A stretch of 64,000 nt of DNA from Shimia ponticola (GTDB lineage: Bacteria; Pseudomonadota; Alphaproteobacteria; Rhodobacterales; Rhodobacteraceae): assembly GCF_007995215.1 (NCBI RefSeq), contig NZ_VCDK01000003.1, forward strand, positions 558,001 through 622,000, given 5' to 3'. The translations under genes were made by a program, and so were the position numbers. Each line of letters opens with the position of its first letter. The first letter of the stretch is position 1. The notes under the pieces were generated by a model. The model was given only the letters and a program-made list of their open reading frames with translations. It had not been told where the DNA came from and made no database searches. This document shows positions 16,721 to 24,779 of the stretch, piece after piece.

Positions 16721-17233
16721 ATGGAACATCGGACAGCCGCCGCGCGGCAAGGGTCTATCCTTGTCATGGAACAACCCGTTTCAGGCATTCCCCTGGGAAC
16801 AGAAATCGCAACAGCAGACGGCATATTGCCGATCGAACATCTCACATTGGGTGATCGCGTCATCACCCGTGAATACGGAATGCAGTCGCTGACATGGGTT
16901 GGACACCGCTACGTGACCTGTGACGCCGTCCGGCTTTCAGAAAATGCTCTTGGAAACGGACGTCCGGCTCAACGGATGTTTCTTCCATCAGGCCAAAGGG
17001 TGCTGGTGCGTGATTGGCGCGCCAAGACCCTCTATAACACCCGCACGGCTGGCGTCCGGGCGCAACGCCTGGTCGATGGCACGTATGTCCGCGACGTCGG
17101 TGCGCGCAACCTCCGGCTTTTCTACTTGGGCTTCGAGCGTAGCTGCACGGTCTATGCGGGCGGGTTTGAAATGCTCAGCCATGTGCCATCCGACATGCCG
17201 CGCATTCCAGCACATTTTAGCTTAAAGGCCTAA
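16721..17233 (+). CDS. Hint-domain (intein/hedgehog-like) protein with degenerate catalytic residues
   Basis: 170 residues. The Hint_2-type pattern is visible: 'GIPLGTEIATADGILPIEHL' then TLGDRVITREYGMQSLTWVG, matching the usual CFTPGTLIATPxG...VEDLxxGDxVxTxDxGxQxxxWxG. The nucleophilic Cys that normally precedes the PGT motif is absent (SGIPLGT), and the block-B His, normally SPQHRVL, is also lost (LPSGQRVLVRD). Self-cleavage by the standard mechanism is therefore unlikely. In this bacterial group Hint domains usually end large secreted or RTX proteins; here the domain stands alone. The gene overlaps the 3' end of the convergent nnr gene by 12 bases. Confidence 0.75.
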   Translation: MEHRTAAARQGSILVMEQPVSGIPLGTEIATADGILPIEHLTLGDRVITREYGMQSLTWVGHRYVTCDAVRLSENALGNGRPAQRMFLPSGQRVLVRDWRAKTLYNTRTAGVRAQRLVDGTYVRDVGARNLRLFYLGFERSCTVYAGGFEMLSHVPSDMPRIPAHFSLKA

Positions 17234-18853
17234 ATCACGCAGCACGCTTGGCAGCGTTTCGGCCAGATCTTCGGCGATCAGGCCGGGACCAAATTTGCGC
17301 GCGCAAGCGGTGTGAAGCCAAGCGCCCTGCGCCGCCGCTTCAAACGGATCGAGACCACGGGCGAGCAGTCCTGTGATCATCCCTGACAGCACATCTCCGG
17401 CCCCCGCTGTCGCCAGCCATGGTACCGAGGCCTCACGCACAGTCGCATGCACAACACAACGCCCGTCAGGTGTCGCTATGACCGTGTCCGCGCCTTTGAA
17501 AAGCACCACGCAACCGGCGCGCGCCGCGGCGGCGCGGGTCGCATCCACCTTGGAATAGGCCGGGCCGCTATCGGCTTCGCCTGCGAGACGACCGGCCAAG
17601 TCCGGGAACAACCGAGCGAATTCGCCGCCATGCGGAGTAAGAACACAGCGCTCCGGCAATAGTGGCAAGAGCTCTGACGTCTGGGCAATGGCCGTCAGGA
17701 CGTCAGCGTCCAGCACCAGTGCAGGACCATGCACTGCGCCTGCCGCGACCGGAATGATTTCCGAAGCACGCGCCACACCCATGCCCGGTCCCATGCACAC
17801 GGCGTTGATGCGCTTGTCGCCGAGAATATCGGCCATAGCTGTCGCATCATCACATCGCTGGACCATGACAGCAGTCAGATGCGCGGCGCATTCCATCACT
17901 GCCGCGCCCGGCGGAGCGACCGTCACAAGCCCCGCACCGCTGCGCAATGCGGCCTGCGCAGAAAGACGCGCCGCCCCGGTTTTGGCCATGCCACCCGTCA
18001 CAACCAACGCATGACCATGGTCAAACTTGTGGCCTGAACGCTTTGCGAGAAGTTCCTTATCAGGAGCCGCCTGCGACACCCCAACGCCCACAGGGACCGG
18101 CGCACCGATATCAACGACATGGACCGCCCCGCAGTGATCCGGGCCGTCGCCCAGCAGATGCCCCAATCGGAGCGTCTGAAACGTGACCGTCAGATCGGCT
18201 GGCAAGACCGCGCTCCCCACCACACGACCACTATCAGCGCAGAGCCCCGTTGGCACATCCACAGCCACCCGCCGCACGCCATTCGCCTGCAACTTTCCTT
18301 GCACAGAAGGCTCTGCCAGCGCTTCAAATGCACCGGTCACCGGACGGGAAAGACCACCGCCAAAGCCTCCGTCCACCAACAGAGCGCCTGAGCACGCAGC
18401 CTCAATCAGTCCAGGTACATCCTCTGACGCATGACACACCGACCCAATCGCGATCCACGCCTCGTAATTGGCCCGCGCGTGCGCAGGCAAACTGTCGGGA
18501 TCCCCAAGCAGATATACCTGCACGGTCCAACCTAACCCGTGCAAAAGGCGCGCAACGACAAACCCATCGCCGCCATTGTTCCCAGGCCCGCATAGCACGG
18601 TGGCCATCCGCCCCGGCGCAACGTCTCGCTCTTCATCTTTCGCAAACAACTCCGGGGAGCGCGAGGGGCTGGCCCCTCGCTTTCTCGTGCAAGCCTTCCA
18701 CTCATTTGGCGCGAAATCGGGCCAGTGGTCGAAAATGGCGGCCACAACGCCACGTCCGGCGCGCTCCATCAACTCAAGCCCTGTGACCGCGCCAGAATCC
18801 ATCGCCAGCACTTCAATGGCGCGCATTTGTGCAGCGGTCAAAACTTCGGTCAT
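17222..18853 (-). CDS. nnr: Bifunctional NAD(P)H-hydrate epimerase / ADP-dependent NAD(P)H-hydrate dehydratase
   Basis: 543 residues. The N-terminal YjeF domain (1-~230) carries the epimerase pattern 'LCGPGNNGGDGFVVARLLHG', and the C-terminal ribokinase-like domain carries 'GDVLSGMITGLLARGLDPFE' and the ATP-site segment 'LTPHGGEFARLFPDLAGRLA'. It repairs hydrated NADH and NADPH. The start at 18853 (MTEVLTAAQMRAIE) is preferred over 18895 because it fits the family. Residues ~51-78 (ACTRKRGASPSRSPELFAKD and flanks) are not part of the fold: relatives go directly from WPDFAP to GRMA. This stretch matches an intergenic palindromic element (see 18620-18703). Divergent from glnB. Confidence 0.92.
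   Translation of the reverse strand: MTEVLTAAQMRAIEVLAMDSGAVTGLELMERAGRGVVAAIFDHWPDFAPNEWKACTRKRGASPSRSPELFAKDEERDVAPGRMATVLCGPGNNGGDGFVVARLLHGLGWTVQVYLLGDPDSLPAHARANYEAWIAIGSVCHASEDVPGLIEAACSGALLVDGGFGGGLSRPVTGAFEALAEPSVQGKLQANGVRRVAVDVPTGLCADSGRVVGSAVLPADLTVTFQTLRLGHLLGDGPDHCGAVHVVDIGAPVPVGVGVSQAAPDKELLAKRSGHKFDHGHALVVTGGMAKTGAARLSAQAALRSGAGLVTVAPPGAAVMECAAHLTAVMVQRCDDATAMADILGDKRINAVCMGPGMGVARASEIIPVAAGAVHGPALVLDADVLTAIAQTSELLPLLPERCVLTPHGGEFARLFPDLAGRLAGEADSGPAYSKVDATRAAAARAGCVVLFKGADTVIATPDGRCVVHATVREASVPWLATAGAGDVLSGMITGLLARGLDPFEAAAQGAWLHTACARKFGPGLIAEDLAETLPSVLRDLGL
18620..18703 (-). repeat. Palindromic intergenic-type element inserted in frame in nnr
   Basis: About 84 bp encode ~28 extra residues in the epimerase domain of Nnr. 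The core is the hairpin GCGAGGGG-CTGG-CCCCTCGC, followed on the minus strand by CTCCCCGGAG and GCGAAAGATGAAGAG. I recognise this combination (GC-rich hairpin, then CCCCGGAG, then an A-rich GAAAGATGAAGAG tail) as a common intergenic sequence of Rhodobacteraceae. A relative of the hairpin occurs after acnA (46713-46738). The flanks FAP and VAP are similar and may mark the joint. The insertion keeps the frame open. Confidence 0.65.
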
Positions 18854-18942
18854 TTTCTTCGCATCCCGATTCAATTCAGCCCAGAACGCGGGCATTATGC
18901 CTAAAATTTAGGCAATCACTGCATCACCATCCCCCCAATGTC

Positions 18943-18959
18943 TGCACAGGTTCGGTGTC
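18943..18959 (+). promoter_or_regulatory. Possible NtrC-like half-conserved site upstream of glnB
   Basis: TGCACAGGTTCGGTGTC has the spacing of the NtrC consensus (TGCAC-N7-GTGCA), with a perfect left half and a 3/5 right half, about 70 bp upstream of the glnB start. No convincing sigma-54 promoter was seen between it and the gene. Weak evidence. Confidence 0.25.
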
Positions 18960-18966
18960 GAATTGA

Positions 18967-19365
<399 letters not shown>

Positions 19366-19406
19366 ATCATATCTACTCCGAACGCTCCAAAAGGGGACCA
19401 AACCAC

Positions 19407-20813
19407 ATGAGCAATGACGCAGTTCTCAAGCTGATCGCCGACGAAGGCGCAGAATACGTCGACATCCGTTTCACTGACCCGCGCGGCAAGCTGCAGCACG
19501 TGACGGTCATGGCCGACCAGGTTGACGAAGACTTCCTCGAAGAAGGCTTTATGTTCGACGGCTCCTCGATCGCGGGTTGGAAATCCATCGATGAATCCGA
19601 CATGAAACTAATGCCGGACACGACTTCGGCCTATGTCGATCCTTTCTTTGCGGAAAAGACCATCTGCATCCACTGTACCGTCGTCGAGCCAGACACCGGC
19701 GAAAGCTACGAGCGTGACCCACGCGGCACCGCAGAACGCGCAGAAGCCTATCTGAAAGCTTCCGGCATCGGCGATCAGGCCTTCATGGGTCCAGAAGCTG
19801 AATTCTTCCTGTTCGACAACGTGCGCTACAGCACCGCCATCAACAAAGTGTCCTACGAAGTCGACGCCATCGACGCTTCGTGGAACACCGACACTGAATA
19901 CGAAATGGGCAACATGGGCCACCGCCCTGGTGTCAAAGGCGGCTACTTCCCAGTGCCACCAGTGGACGACGGTCAGGACATCCGTTCCGAAATGCTGTCG
20001 ACCATGAAGCGCATGGGCATGAAAGTCGACAAACACCACCACGAAGTGGCATCGTGCCAGCACGAGCTGGGTCTGATCTTTGACAGCCTGACCAAACAGG
20101 CTGACGAATTGCAGAAATACAAGTACGTCATCCACAACGTGGCGGCTGCCTACGGCAAGTCGGCAACCTTCATGCCAAAGCCAATCGCGGGCGACAACGG
20201 CACCGGCATGCACGTGAACATGTCGATCTGGAAAGACGGCAAGCCTTTGTTTGCTGGCGACCAATATGCTGACCTGTCGATGGAAGCTCTGTACTTCATC
20301 GGTGGTGTCCTGAAGCACGCGAAAGCGCTGAACGCATTCACCAACCCATCGACGAACTCCTACAAGCGTCTGATCCCAGGCTTTGAAGCGCCTGTTCTGC
20401 GCGCCTACTCGGCACGTAACCGGTCGGGTTGTGTGCGTATCCCATGGGCAGAATCGCCAAAAGCGAAACGCGTCGAAGCACGCTTCCCAGACCCAGCAGC
20501 AAACCCATATCTGTGCTTCGCAGCTCTGCTGATGGCTGGCCTCGACGGGATCAAGAACAAGATCCACCCAGGCGAAGCGTCGGACAAAGACCTGTACGAC
20601 CTGCCACCAGAAGAACTGGCAGAGATCCCAACGGTCTGTGGTTCGCTGCGTGAAGCTCTGGAAGAGCTACAAGCCGACATGGACTTCCTGACGGAAGGCG
20701 ACGTGTTCACCAAAGACCAGATCGAGGGCTACATCGAGCTCAAGATGGAAGAGGTCACCGCATACGAGCACACGCCTCACCCGGTCGAGTTCCAGTTGTA
20801 CTACAGCTGCTAA
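19407..20813 (+). CDS. glnA: Glutamine synthetase type I
   Basis: 468 residues, full length for GSI-beta. Conserved blocks include '[20 protein letters not shown]', the metal-site segment '[13 protein letters not shown]', the ATP-site '[19 protein letters not shown]', '[18 protein letters not shown]' and 'NRSGCVRIP'. The adenylylation loop is '[14 protein letters not shown]', with its conserved Tyr. The enzyme makes glutamine from glutamate, ammonia and ATP. Proline is written mostly as CCA here, unlike the CCC/CCG use of neighbouring genes, a bias probably tied to high expression. A strong terminator follows 24 bp after the stop. Confidence 0.98.
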   Translation: MSNDAVLKLIADEGAEYVDIRFTDPRGKLQHVTVMADQVDEDFLEEGFMFDGSSIAGWKSIDESDMKLMPDTTSAYVDPFFAEKTICIHCTVVEPDTGESYERDPRGTAERAEAYLKASGIGDQAFMGPEAEFFLFDNVRYSTAINKVSYEVDAIDASWNTDTEYEMGNMGHRPGVKGGYFPVPPVDDGQDIRSEMLSTMKRMGMKVDKHHHEVASCQHELGLIFDSLTKQADELQKYKYVIHNVAAAYGKSATFMPKPIAGDNGTGMHVNMSIWKDGKPLFAGDQYADLSMEALYFIGGVLKHAKALNAFTNPSTNSYKRLIPGFEAPVLRAYSARNRSGCVRIPWAESPKAKRVEARFPDPAANPYLCFAALLMAGLDGIKNKIHPGEASDKDLYDLPPEELAEIPTVCGSLREALEELQADMDFLTEGDVFTKDQIEGYIELKMEEVTAYEHTPHPVEFQLYYSC

Positions 20814-20837
20814 TCACCTCTCCCTGTGATTTGCATC

Positions 20838-20866
20838 AAAGGGCGTCCTTCGGGACGCCCTTTTTC
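20838..20866 (+). terminator. Rho-independent terminator of glnBA
   Basis: An 11-bp perfect stem AAAGGGCGTCC / GGACGCCCTTT closed by a TTCG tetraloop is followed by T residues, 24 bp past the glnA stop. Almost the same stem reappears at 29895-29921. Confidence 0.93.
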
Positions 20867-20985
20867 GTGGGTCTCGGAACCATGCCCCTTGCTTTCCCGC
20901 GATTGCAAAACAGGCTGAGAGTTCTTGGTCTCTGACCTAATCGGTGATGGCTGCGCTCTCTGTTCGAGTTGGAAGACGACGCGGG

Positions 20986-21285
20986 TCAAACCGGCGCTCC
21001 GGCTTCCAGAACTTTGCGCCACTCCAGAATATCATAGGATAGCCGCAGGCCCGTGGGCCAAAACGGATCAGCGTGCACCAAAGCTTCAACCTCGTCACGC
21101 GTCTGCGCCTCGACAATCCACATCCCGCCAAAGCGCGATGTGTCACCGAAAAACAAAGTCCCCGCGTCGCGGACCCGGTCTGCGTTTTCCTTGAGAAACG
21201 CCAAATGCTCCGGAAAGACTTCGGTCCGTACGCTCTTATCGGTGGCCGGGTTCTCTTGGAACAAAACAGCGAAAGTCGTTGTCAT
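20986..21285 (-). CDS. YciI-like protein
   Basis: 99 residues matching the YCII family: an N-terminal strand 'FAVLFQENPATDKSV', a His in 'FPEHLAFLKENADRVRDAG', 'GTLFFGDTSRFGGMWIVEAQ', and the acidic 'VEALVHADPFWPTGL', which is the family's DPF motif with the conserved His-Asp pair. The ferredoxin-like fold resembles EthD/muconolactone isomerase folds; no reaction is settled for most members. It is transcribed alone, convergent with glnA and divergent from the haloperoxidase-like gene. Confidence 0.85.
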   Translation of the reverse strand: MTTTFAVLFQENPATDKSVRTEVFPEHLAFLKENADRVRDAGTLFFGDTSRFGGMWIVEAQTRDEVEALVHADPFWPTGLRLSYDILEWRKVLEAGAPV

Positions 21286-21510
21286 CTTGCCCTCGAACAG
21301 GCCTGGGTTAGCACGATGCCGAGCGTAGCAACTGGATTGGTTTTGGGCGAGCCTCGCCTACCTGCCCGCCAAAGAAATCGGCGATTCCTTTTCTACCAAA
21401 CGCAGGCTTGCCCGTCCGATGGCCCCTTATGACGCCATGACCGCGGATCGACTTAATCGAGCAACACCGTTCATATTGTGTCGCGGCCAGAAACAATAAG
21501 GCCCTTAAGT

Positions 21511-21524
21511 CATTCCATGGAATG
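21511..21524. promoter_or_regulatory. Perfect 14-bp palindrome upstream of the haloperoxidase-like gene
   Basis: CATTCCATGGAATG lies ~86 bp before the ATG at 21610. It is flanked by AAG on one side and CTT plus a run of T on the other (one mismatch between). It could be an operator for the gene downstream or a weak terminator; no + strand gene ends nearby, so an operator is slightly preferred. Confidence 0.35.
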
Positions 21525-21609
21525 GCTTTTTTGGAATTATCTTTACTCGTGGTTAACGCCCCGGCAGGCTCTTCACCTATTCGTGAAGCCATTTGGTGGG
21601 AGCTGCCCC

Positions 21610-23028
21610 ATGCACCTGATCTCAAACACCGGAAGCGGGTCAAACCCAAAGTTCACACGGCGCGCCATCCTGCGCAGCCTTGCGGCCTCGGCCGCCTCTG
21701 CTGCTGTCTTGCCGGCGGGTTTGTCGATTGTCGGGTCGCCCGCCACGGCGCAGGCCAGCCGTTCTTACATTGCCGGTGTTGTCAGCCGGGGCAACATGAC
21801 CTCGGTCTGGCAATGGACGGATGCCATGCTTCAGACCGTGCGCGACCGGGCTATAGCCCCGCCGCCTGCGACACGACTTTTGGCAACCGGACACATGGCA
21901 GGCTTTCTTGCACGTGCGGCGCTTGAACCCGGGCGCTACGCCCAAGGCTACCGTCTGGCCGAAGCTCCTGCTGGTGCGGATCCAGATGTCGCATACGGCG
22001 CCGCGGTTGCGACTGCGATCCGCAATGTGACCGGGGTCGATACACGCGGTGCCTTGAACCAGTTTCTGAGCGCCTATCCAGACGGCGAAGCTAAAGGCCG
22101 AGGCGTCACATGGGGCGAATACGCGGCACGCGCGTTGACCCATGCGCGCCGTGACGACGGGTACAAATACCGCGAAAGCGCCGTTTTTGAGCCCCGCAAA
22201 GATGAACTGGCGTGGCAACCCACAGGCCCCCATTTCGGCGCGCCCAACGGACCAAAGTTCCGCCAATACGCGGACGCATTGTTGCCCGGTTGGGGATATC
22301 TTACACCATGGTCCATGGGTGACATCACCACGATGCGACCAAGCCAATTCCCATCCGCCTCAAGCCGCGAATTCGCACGGCAATTGGACAAGATCAAAGC
22401 CCTGGGCAGCCATAACTCAACCATCCGCACCGACGATCAGTCCGAGGTTGCGTTCTTCTGGGAAGACGGTCCACGCGGTGTCACACCCCCCGGTCACTGG
22501 CAGATTATCGCAATGCAAGTCCTGCAAAACCGCGGTATGGACGGTCTGGAACAAGCCCGCGCCATGGCGCTTTTGTCGATGGCACAAGCCGATGCGGCCA
22601 TCGCAACGTGGGACTGCAAATTCGAACAGGACATCCTGCGTCCGGAAACGGCCATTCGCGTCGGCGTGCCAGGCGGGTTGCACGACCACATGATCGACCG
22701 CAATTGGATGACGTTGATCCCGACGCCGAACTTCCCGGCCTACACATCTGGGCATTCCACGTTCTCGGCAACATCAGCGCAAATGCTTAAACGCATTATC
22801 GGCACCGACCGTGTTCGCTTCTCCGGGCAGGCCCCCGACCTGATCAACTGGCCAACTCAGCTCACCGGGGTCACGCGGTCATGGACATCTCTCAGTCAGG
22901 CTGCCGCCGAAGGGGGCCATTCCCGCGAATATGGCGGCATCCATTGGGAGGCTGACGACACCGAAGGTCAGGCAGCCGGTCGGCAGGTGGCAGACCACGT
23001 GTTCCGCCGGATGCTGCGTCGCACATAA
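21610..23028 (+). CDS. Tat-exported vanadium-dependent haloperoxidase-like / PAP2-family protein
   Basis: 472 residues from the ATG at 21610, which has GGGAG ~8 bases upstream; a longer frame from 21478 lacks sense. The N-terminus has a twin-arginine signal (FTRRAILRSLAASAA, then the hydrophobic stretch to SPATAQA). Vanadate-binding motifs of the haloperoxidase/PAP2 fold are present: Lys in 'WDCKFEQDILRPETAIR' with its Arg, 'PAYTSGHSTFSATSA' with SGHS, and 'REYGGIHWEADD' with the second Arg and the catalytic His. These enzymes oxidise halides with peroxide or remove phosphate; the sequence cannot decide, though this size and the GGIHW form fit marine haloperoxidase-like proteins. Acts outside the cytoplasm. 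Confidence 0.85.
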   Translation: MHLISNTGSGSNPKFTRRAILRSLAASAASAAVLPAGLSIVGSPATAQASRSYIAGVVSRGNMTSVWQWTDAMLQTVRDRAIAPPPATRLLATGHMAGFLARAALEPGRYAQGYRLAEAPAGADPDVAYGAAVATAIRNVTGVDTRGALNQFLSAYPDGEAKGRGVTWGEYAARALTHARRDDGYKYRESAVFEPRKDELAWQPTGPHFGAPNGPKFRQYADALLPGWGYLTPWSMGDITTMRPSQFPSASSREFARQLDKIKALGSHNSTIRTDDQSEVAFFWEDGPRGVTPPGHWQIIAMQVLQNRGMDGLEQARAMALLSMAQADAAIATWDCKFEQDILRPETAIRVGVPGGLHDHMIDRNWMTLIPTPNFPAYTSGHSTFSATSAQMLKRIIGTDRVRFSGQAPDLINWPTQLTGVTRSWTSLSQAAAEGGHSREYGGIHWEADDTEGQAAGRQVADHVFRRMLRRT

Positions 23029-23113
23029 GGGCGGCTCGGCAGAAAAAGGCTTCTCTGCAGCACCGCTCAGCTGTTCGATTGACGCATCAAAGCGCTCCGC
23101 GCAGTGTTCCCAC

Positions 23114-24307
23114 ATGCGTTTGGTTCTGATTGTCTTGCTTGCCCTCGCCACCCCATTGGCTGCTCAGACCCGGTCCGAGGTGACGCAAGGGTTCGGGATT
23201 TGGCTGAACGAAACAGTCTGGCCCGAGGCCCGCCGCGCCGGAATCACTCGCGCGACGTGGAATAGCTACGTCTCGGGCCTCACGCCGGACTATGAGATAC
23301 CGGAATTGGTCATGCCCGGCCAATCCGCGCCAACACACCAATCCCAGGCCGAATTTCGCAGCCCGGAACGCTATTTCAATCAGTCCAACCTCTCGGCAGC
23401 CACGCGCGCGGGTCGCAGTCTCGCGCAAAAGCATGCCAACACTCTGACCCGCATCGAACGTCAAACCGGCGTGCCGGGTCACTTTCTCCTCGCCGTATGG
23501 TCGCGCGAAAGCGCCTACGGCCGGGCCGCCCTGCCCCATGACGCCCTGCGCACGTTAGCGACCAAAGGTTATCTCAGCCGCCGCCCCGACTACTTCACCG
23601 CTGAATTCATCGCCGCGCTGGACCTGATCCAACGCGGCGTCCCGCGTGAGCGGATGCGCAGTTCCTGGGCGGGCGCTTTGGGCCAGCCGCAGTTCATGCC
23701 GTCCTCTGTCCGCCGCTTCGCGCGCGACGGGGATGGCAATGGCACCGCAGACATTTGGGGATCCGAGGCAGACACGCTGGCCTCGATCGCGAACTACCTC
23801 AAGCAAAGTGGATGGGTGAAAGGCCGTGATTGGGGGTTCGAGGTGACCTTGCCCTCCTCAGTCCGCTGCACACTCGCCGGTCCCGATCAGGCACGTTCGA
23901 TCAGGGATTGGGAGGCCTTGGGTATCACACGGGTTTCGGGCCGCCCATTTCCCTCAAACGAGCGCAATCAATCCGCCTCTCTTTTGCTACCTGCAGGCAC
24001 CAGCGGCCCGGCCTTCCTCGTCACGCCCAACTTTTTTGTCTTTAAAGAATACAACGAGAGCGACCTTTACGCCCTTTATGTCGGTCACCTGGGCGATAAA
24101 ATCGCCTTCAACGTCGGTCCGTTCTCGGGCCGTTGGGCCGCCCCTCCCCGGTTGACCCGTGGCCAGATCGTCGATTTACAACGACGCCTCGTGAACGCGG
24201 GCTATGACGTGGGCGGGATAGACGGCCTTGTCGGCTTCAAAACCCGGCGCGCCATCGGCCGTGCCCAAGAAGCACAAGGGCAACAACCTACATGTTGGCC
24301 AGGGTAA
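23114..24307 (+). CDS. Lytic murein transglycosylase (MltB family) with C-terminal peptidoglycan-binding domain
   Basis: 397 residues. Signal peptide MRLVLIVLLALATPLAAQ. The catalytic Glu is in 'FLLAVWSRESAYGRA', with the supporting 'WAGALGQPQFMPSSV' and 'DGDGNGTADIWGSEADTLAS', all MltB hallmarks. Residues ~335-390 form a PG_binding_1 domain ('LTRGQIVDLQRRLVNAGYDV'), which ends early at TCWPG, roughly ten residues before relatives. The ATG at 23114 begins the signal peptide; a longer frame from 22931 overlaps the previous gene and is unlikely. It cleaves peptidoglycan to 1,6-anhydromuropeptides in the periplasm. Confidence 0.9.
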   Translation: MRLVLIVLLALATPLAAQTRSEVTQGFGIWLNETVWPEARRAGITRATWNSYVSGLTPDYEIPELVMPGQSAPTHQSQAEFRSPERYFNQSNLSAATRAGRSLAQKHANTLTRIERQTGVPGHFLLAVWSRESAYGRAALPHDALRTLATKGYLSRRPDYFTAEFIAALDLIQRGVPRERMRSSWAGALGQPQFMPSSVRRFARDGDGNGTADIWGSEADTLASIANYLKQSGWVKGRDWGFEVTLPSSVRCTLAGPDQARSIRDWEALGITRVSGRPFPSNERNQSASLLLPAGTSGPAFLVTPNFFVFKEYNESDLYALYVGHLGDKIAFNVGPFSGRWAAPPRLTRGQIVDLQRRLVNAGYDVGGIDGLVGFKTRRAIGRAQEAQGQQPTCWPG

Positions 24308-24334
24308 AGATGCATCGAAGAGCGCAGCCCCGGA

Positions 24335-24718
24335 TCAAGCCCAAGACTGCAGTTCGCTTATCACGCTCGTTCTCTTCAAAACCCATGTATGGATCGAAAA
24401 CACCACTGCCCGGCTCTTGGGCAGCCTCACCATACACTGCTTTTCCGTCCGAAAGTGCAGCGCCGCCCTATCCGGTTTGGACCGTGGTTCGACGGAAGAC
24501 CTTGGCTGAGACAGGGTCGGGTCTTGATACCAAAGCTGATTATACCGCCACAAAGGCCGCCCGACCTTCACACCGTCAAAGAGCCGTTGCACCCGACGCG
24601 CAGTATCGGATGTGTATTCACTGACCGGATCATGGATCGCCGTCAGTGGCCGCCCGATCTTCTCTTCCCACGCTTCCGAACCCCGTAACTCAGCCCAGAA
24701 TCGACCTTTTGGGTCGCA
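24335..24718 (-). pseudogene. DUF3445 relic (heme-dependent oxidative N-demethylase family), C-terminal fragment
   Basis: On the minus strand the translation 'EEKIGRPLTAIHDPVSEY', ARRVQRLFDGVKVGRPLWRYN, QLWYQDPTLSQPRS and 'EKQCMVRLPKSRAVVFSIHT' matches the C-terminal half of DUF3445 proteins. The N-terminal ~130 residues are missing: sequence to the right is the dddP start. The segment between the two matching blocks (VEPRSKPDRAALHF) is partly scrambled. An ATG at 24781 in this frame is accidental, because it overlaps the dddP start. The fragment fills most of the 470-bp gap between the transglycosylase and dddP. Confidence 0.7.
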
Positions 24719-24779
24719 ATTATCCCTGACAGCACAGCCCACTGCAGCCCAATCATGGAATATCAAGGGAGGGCACACC

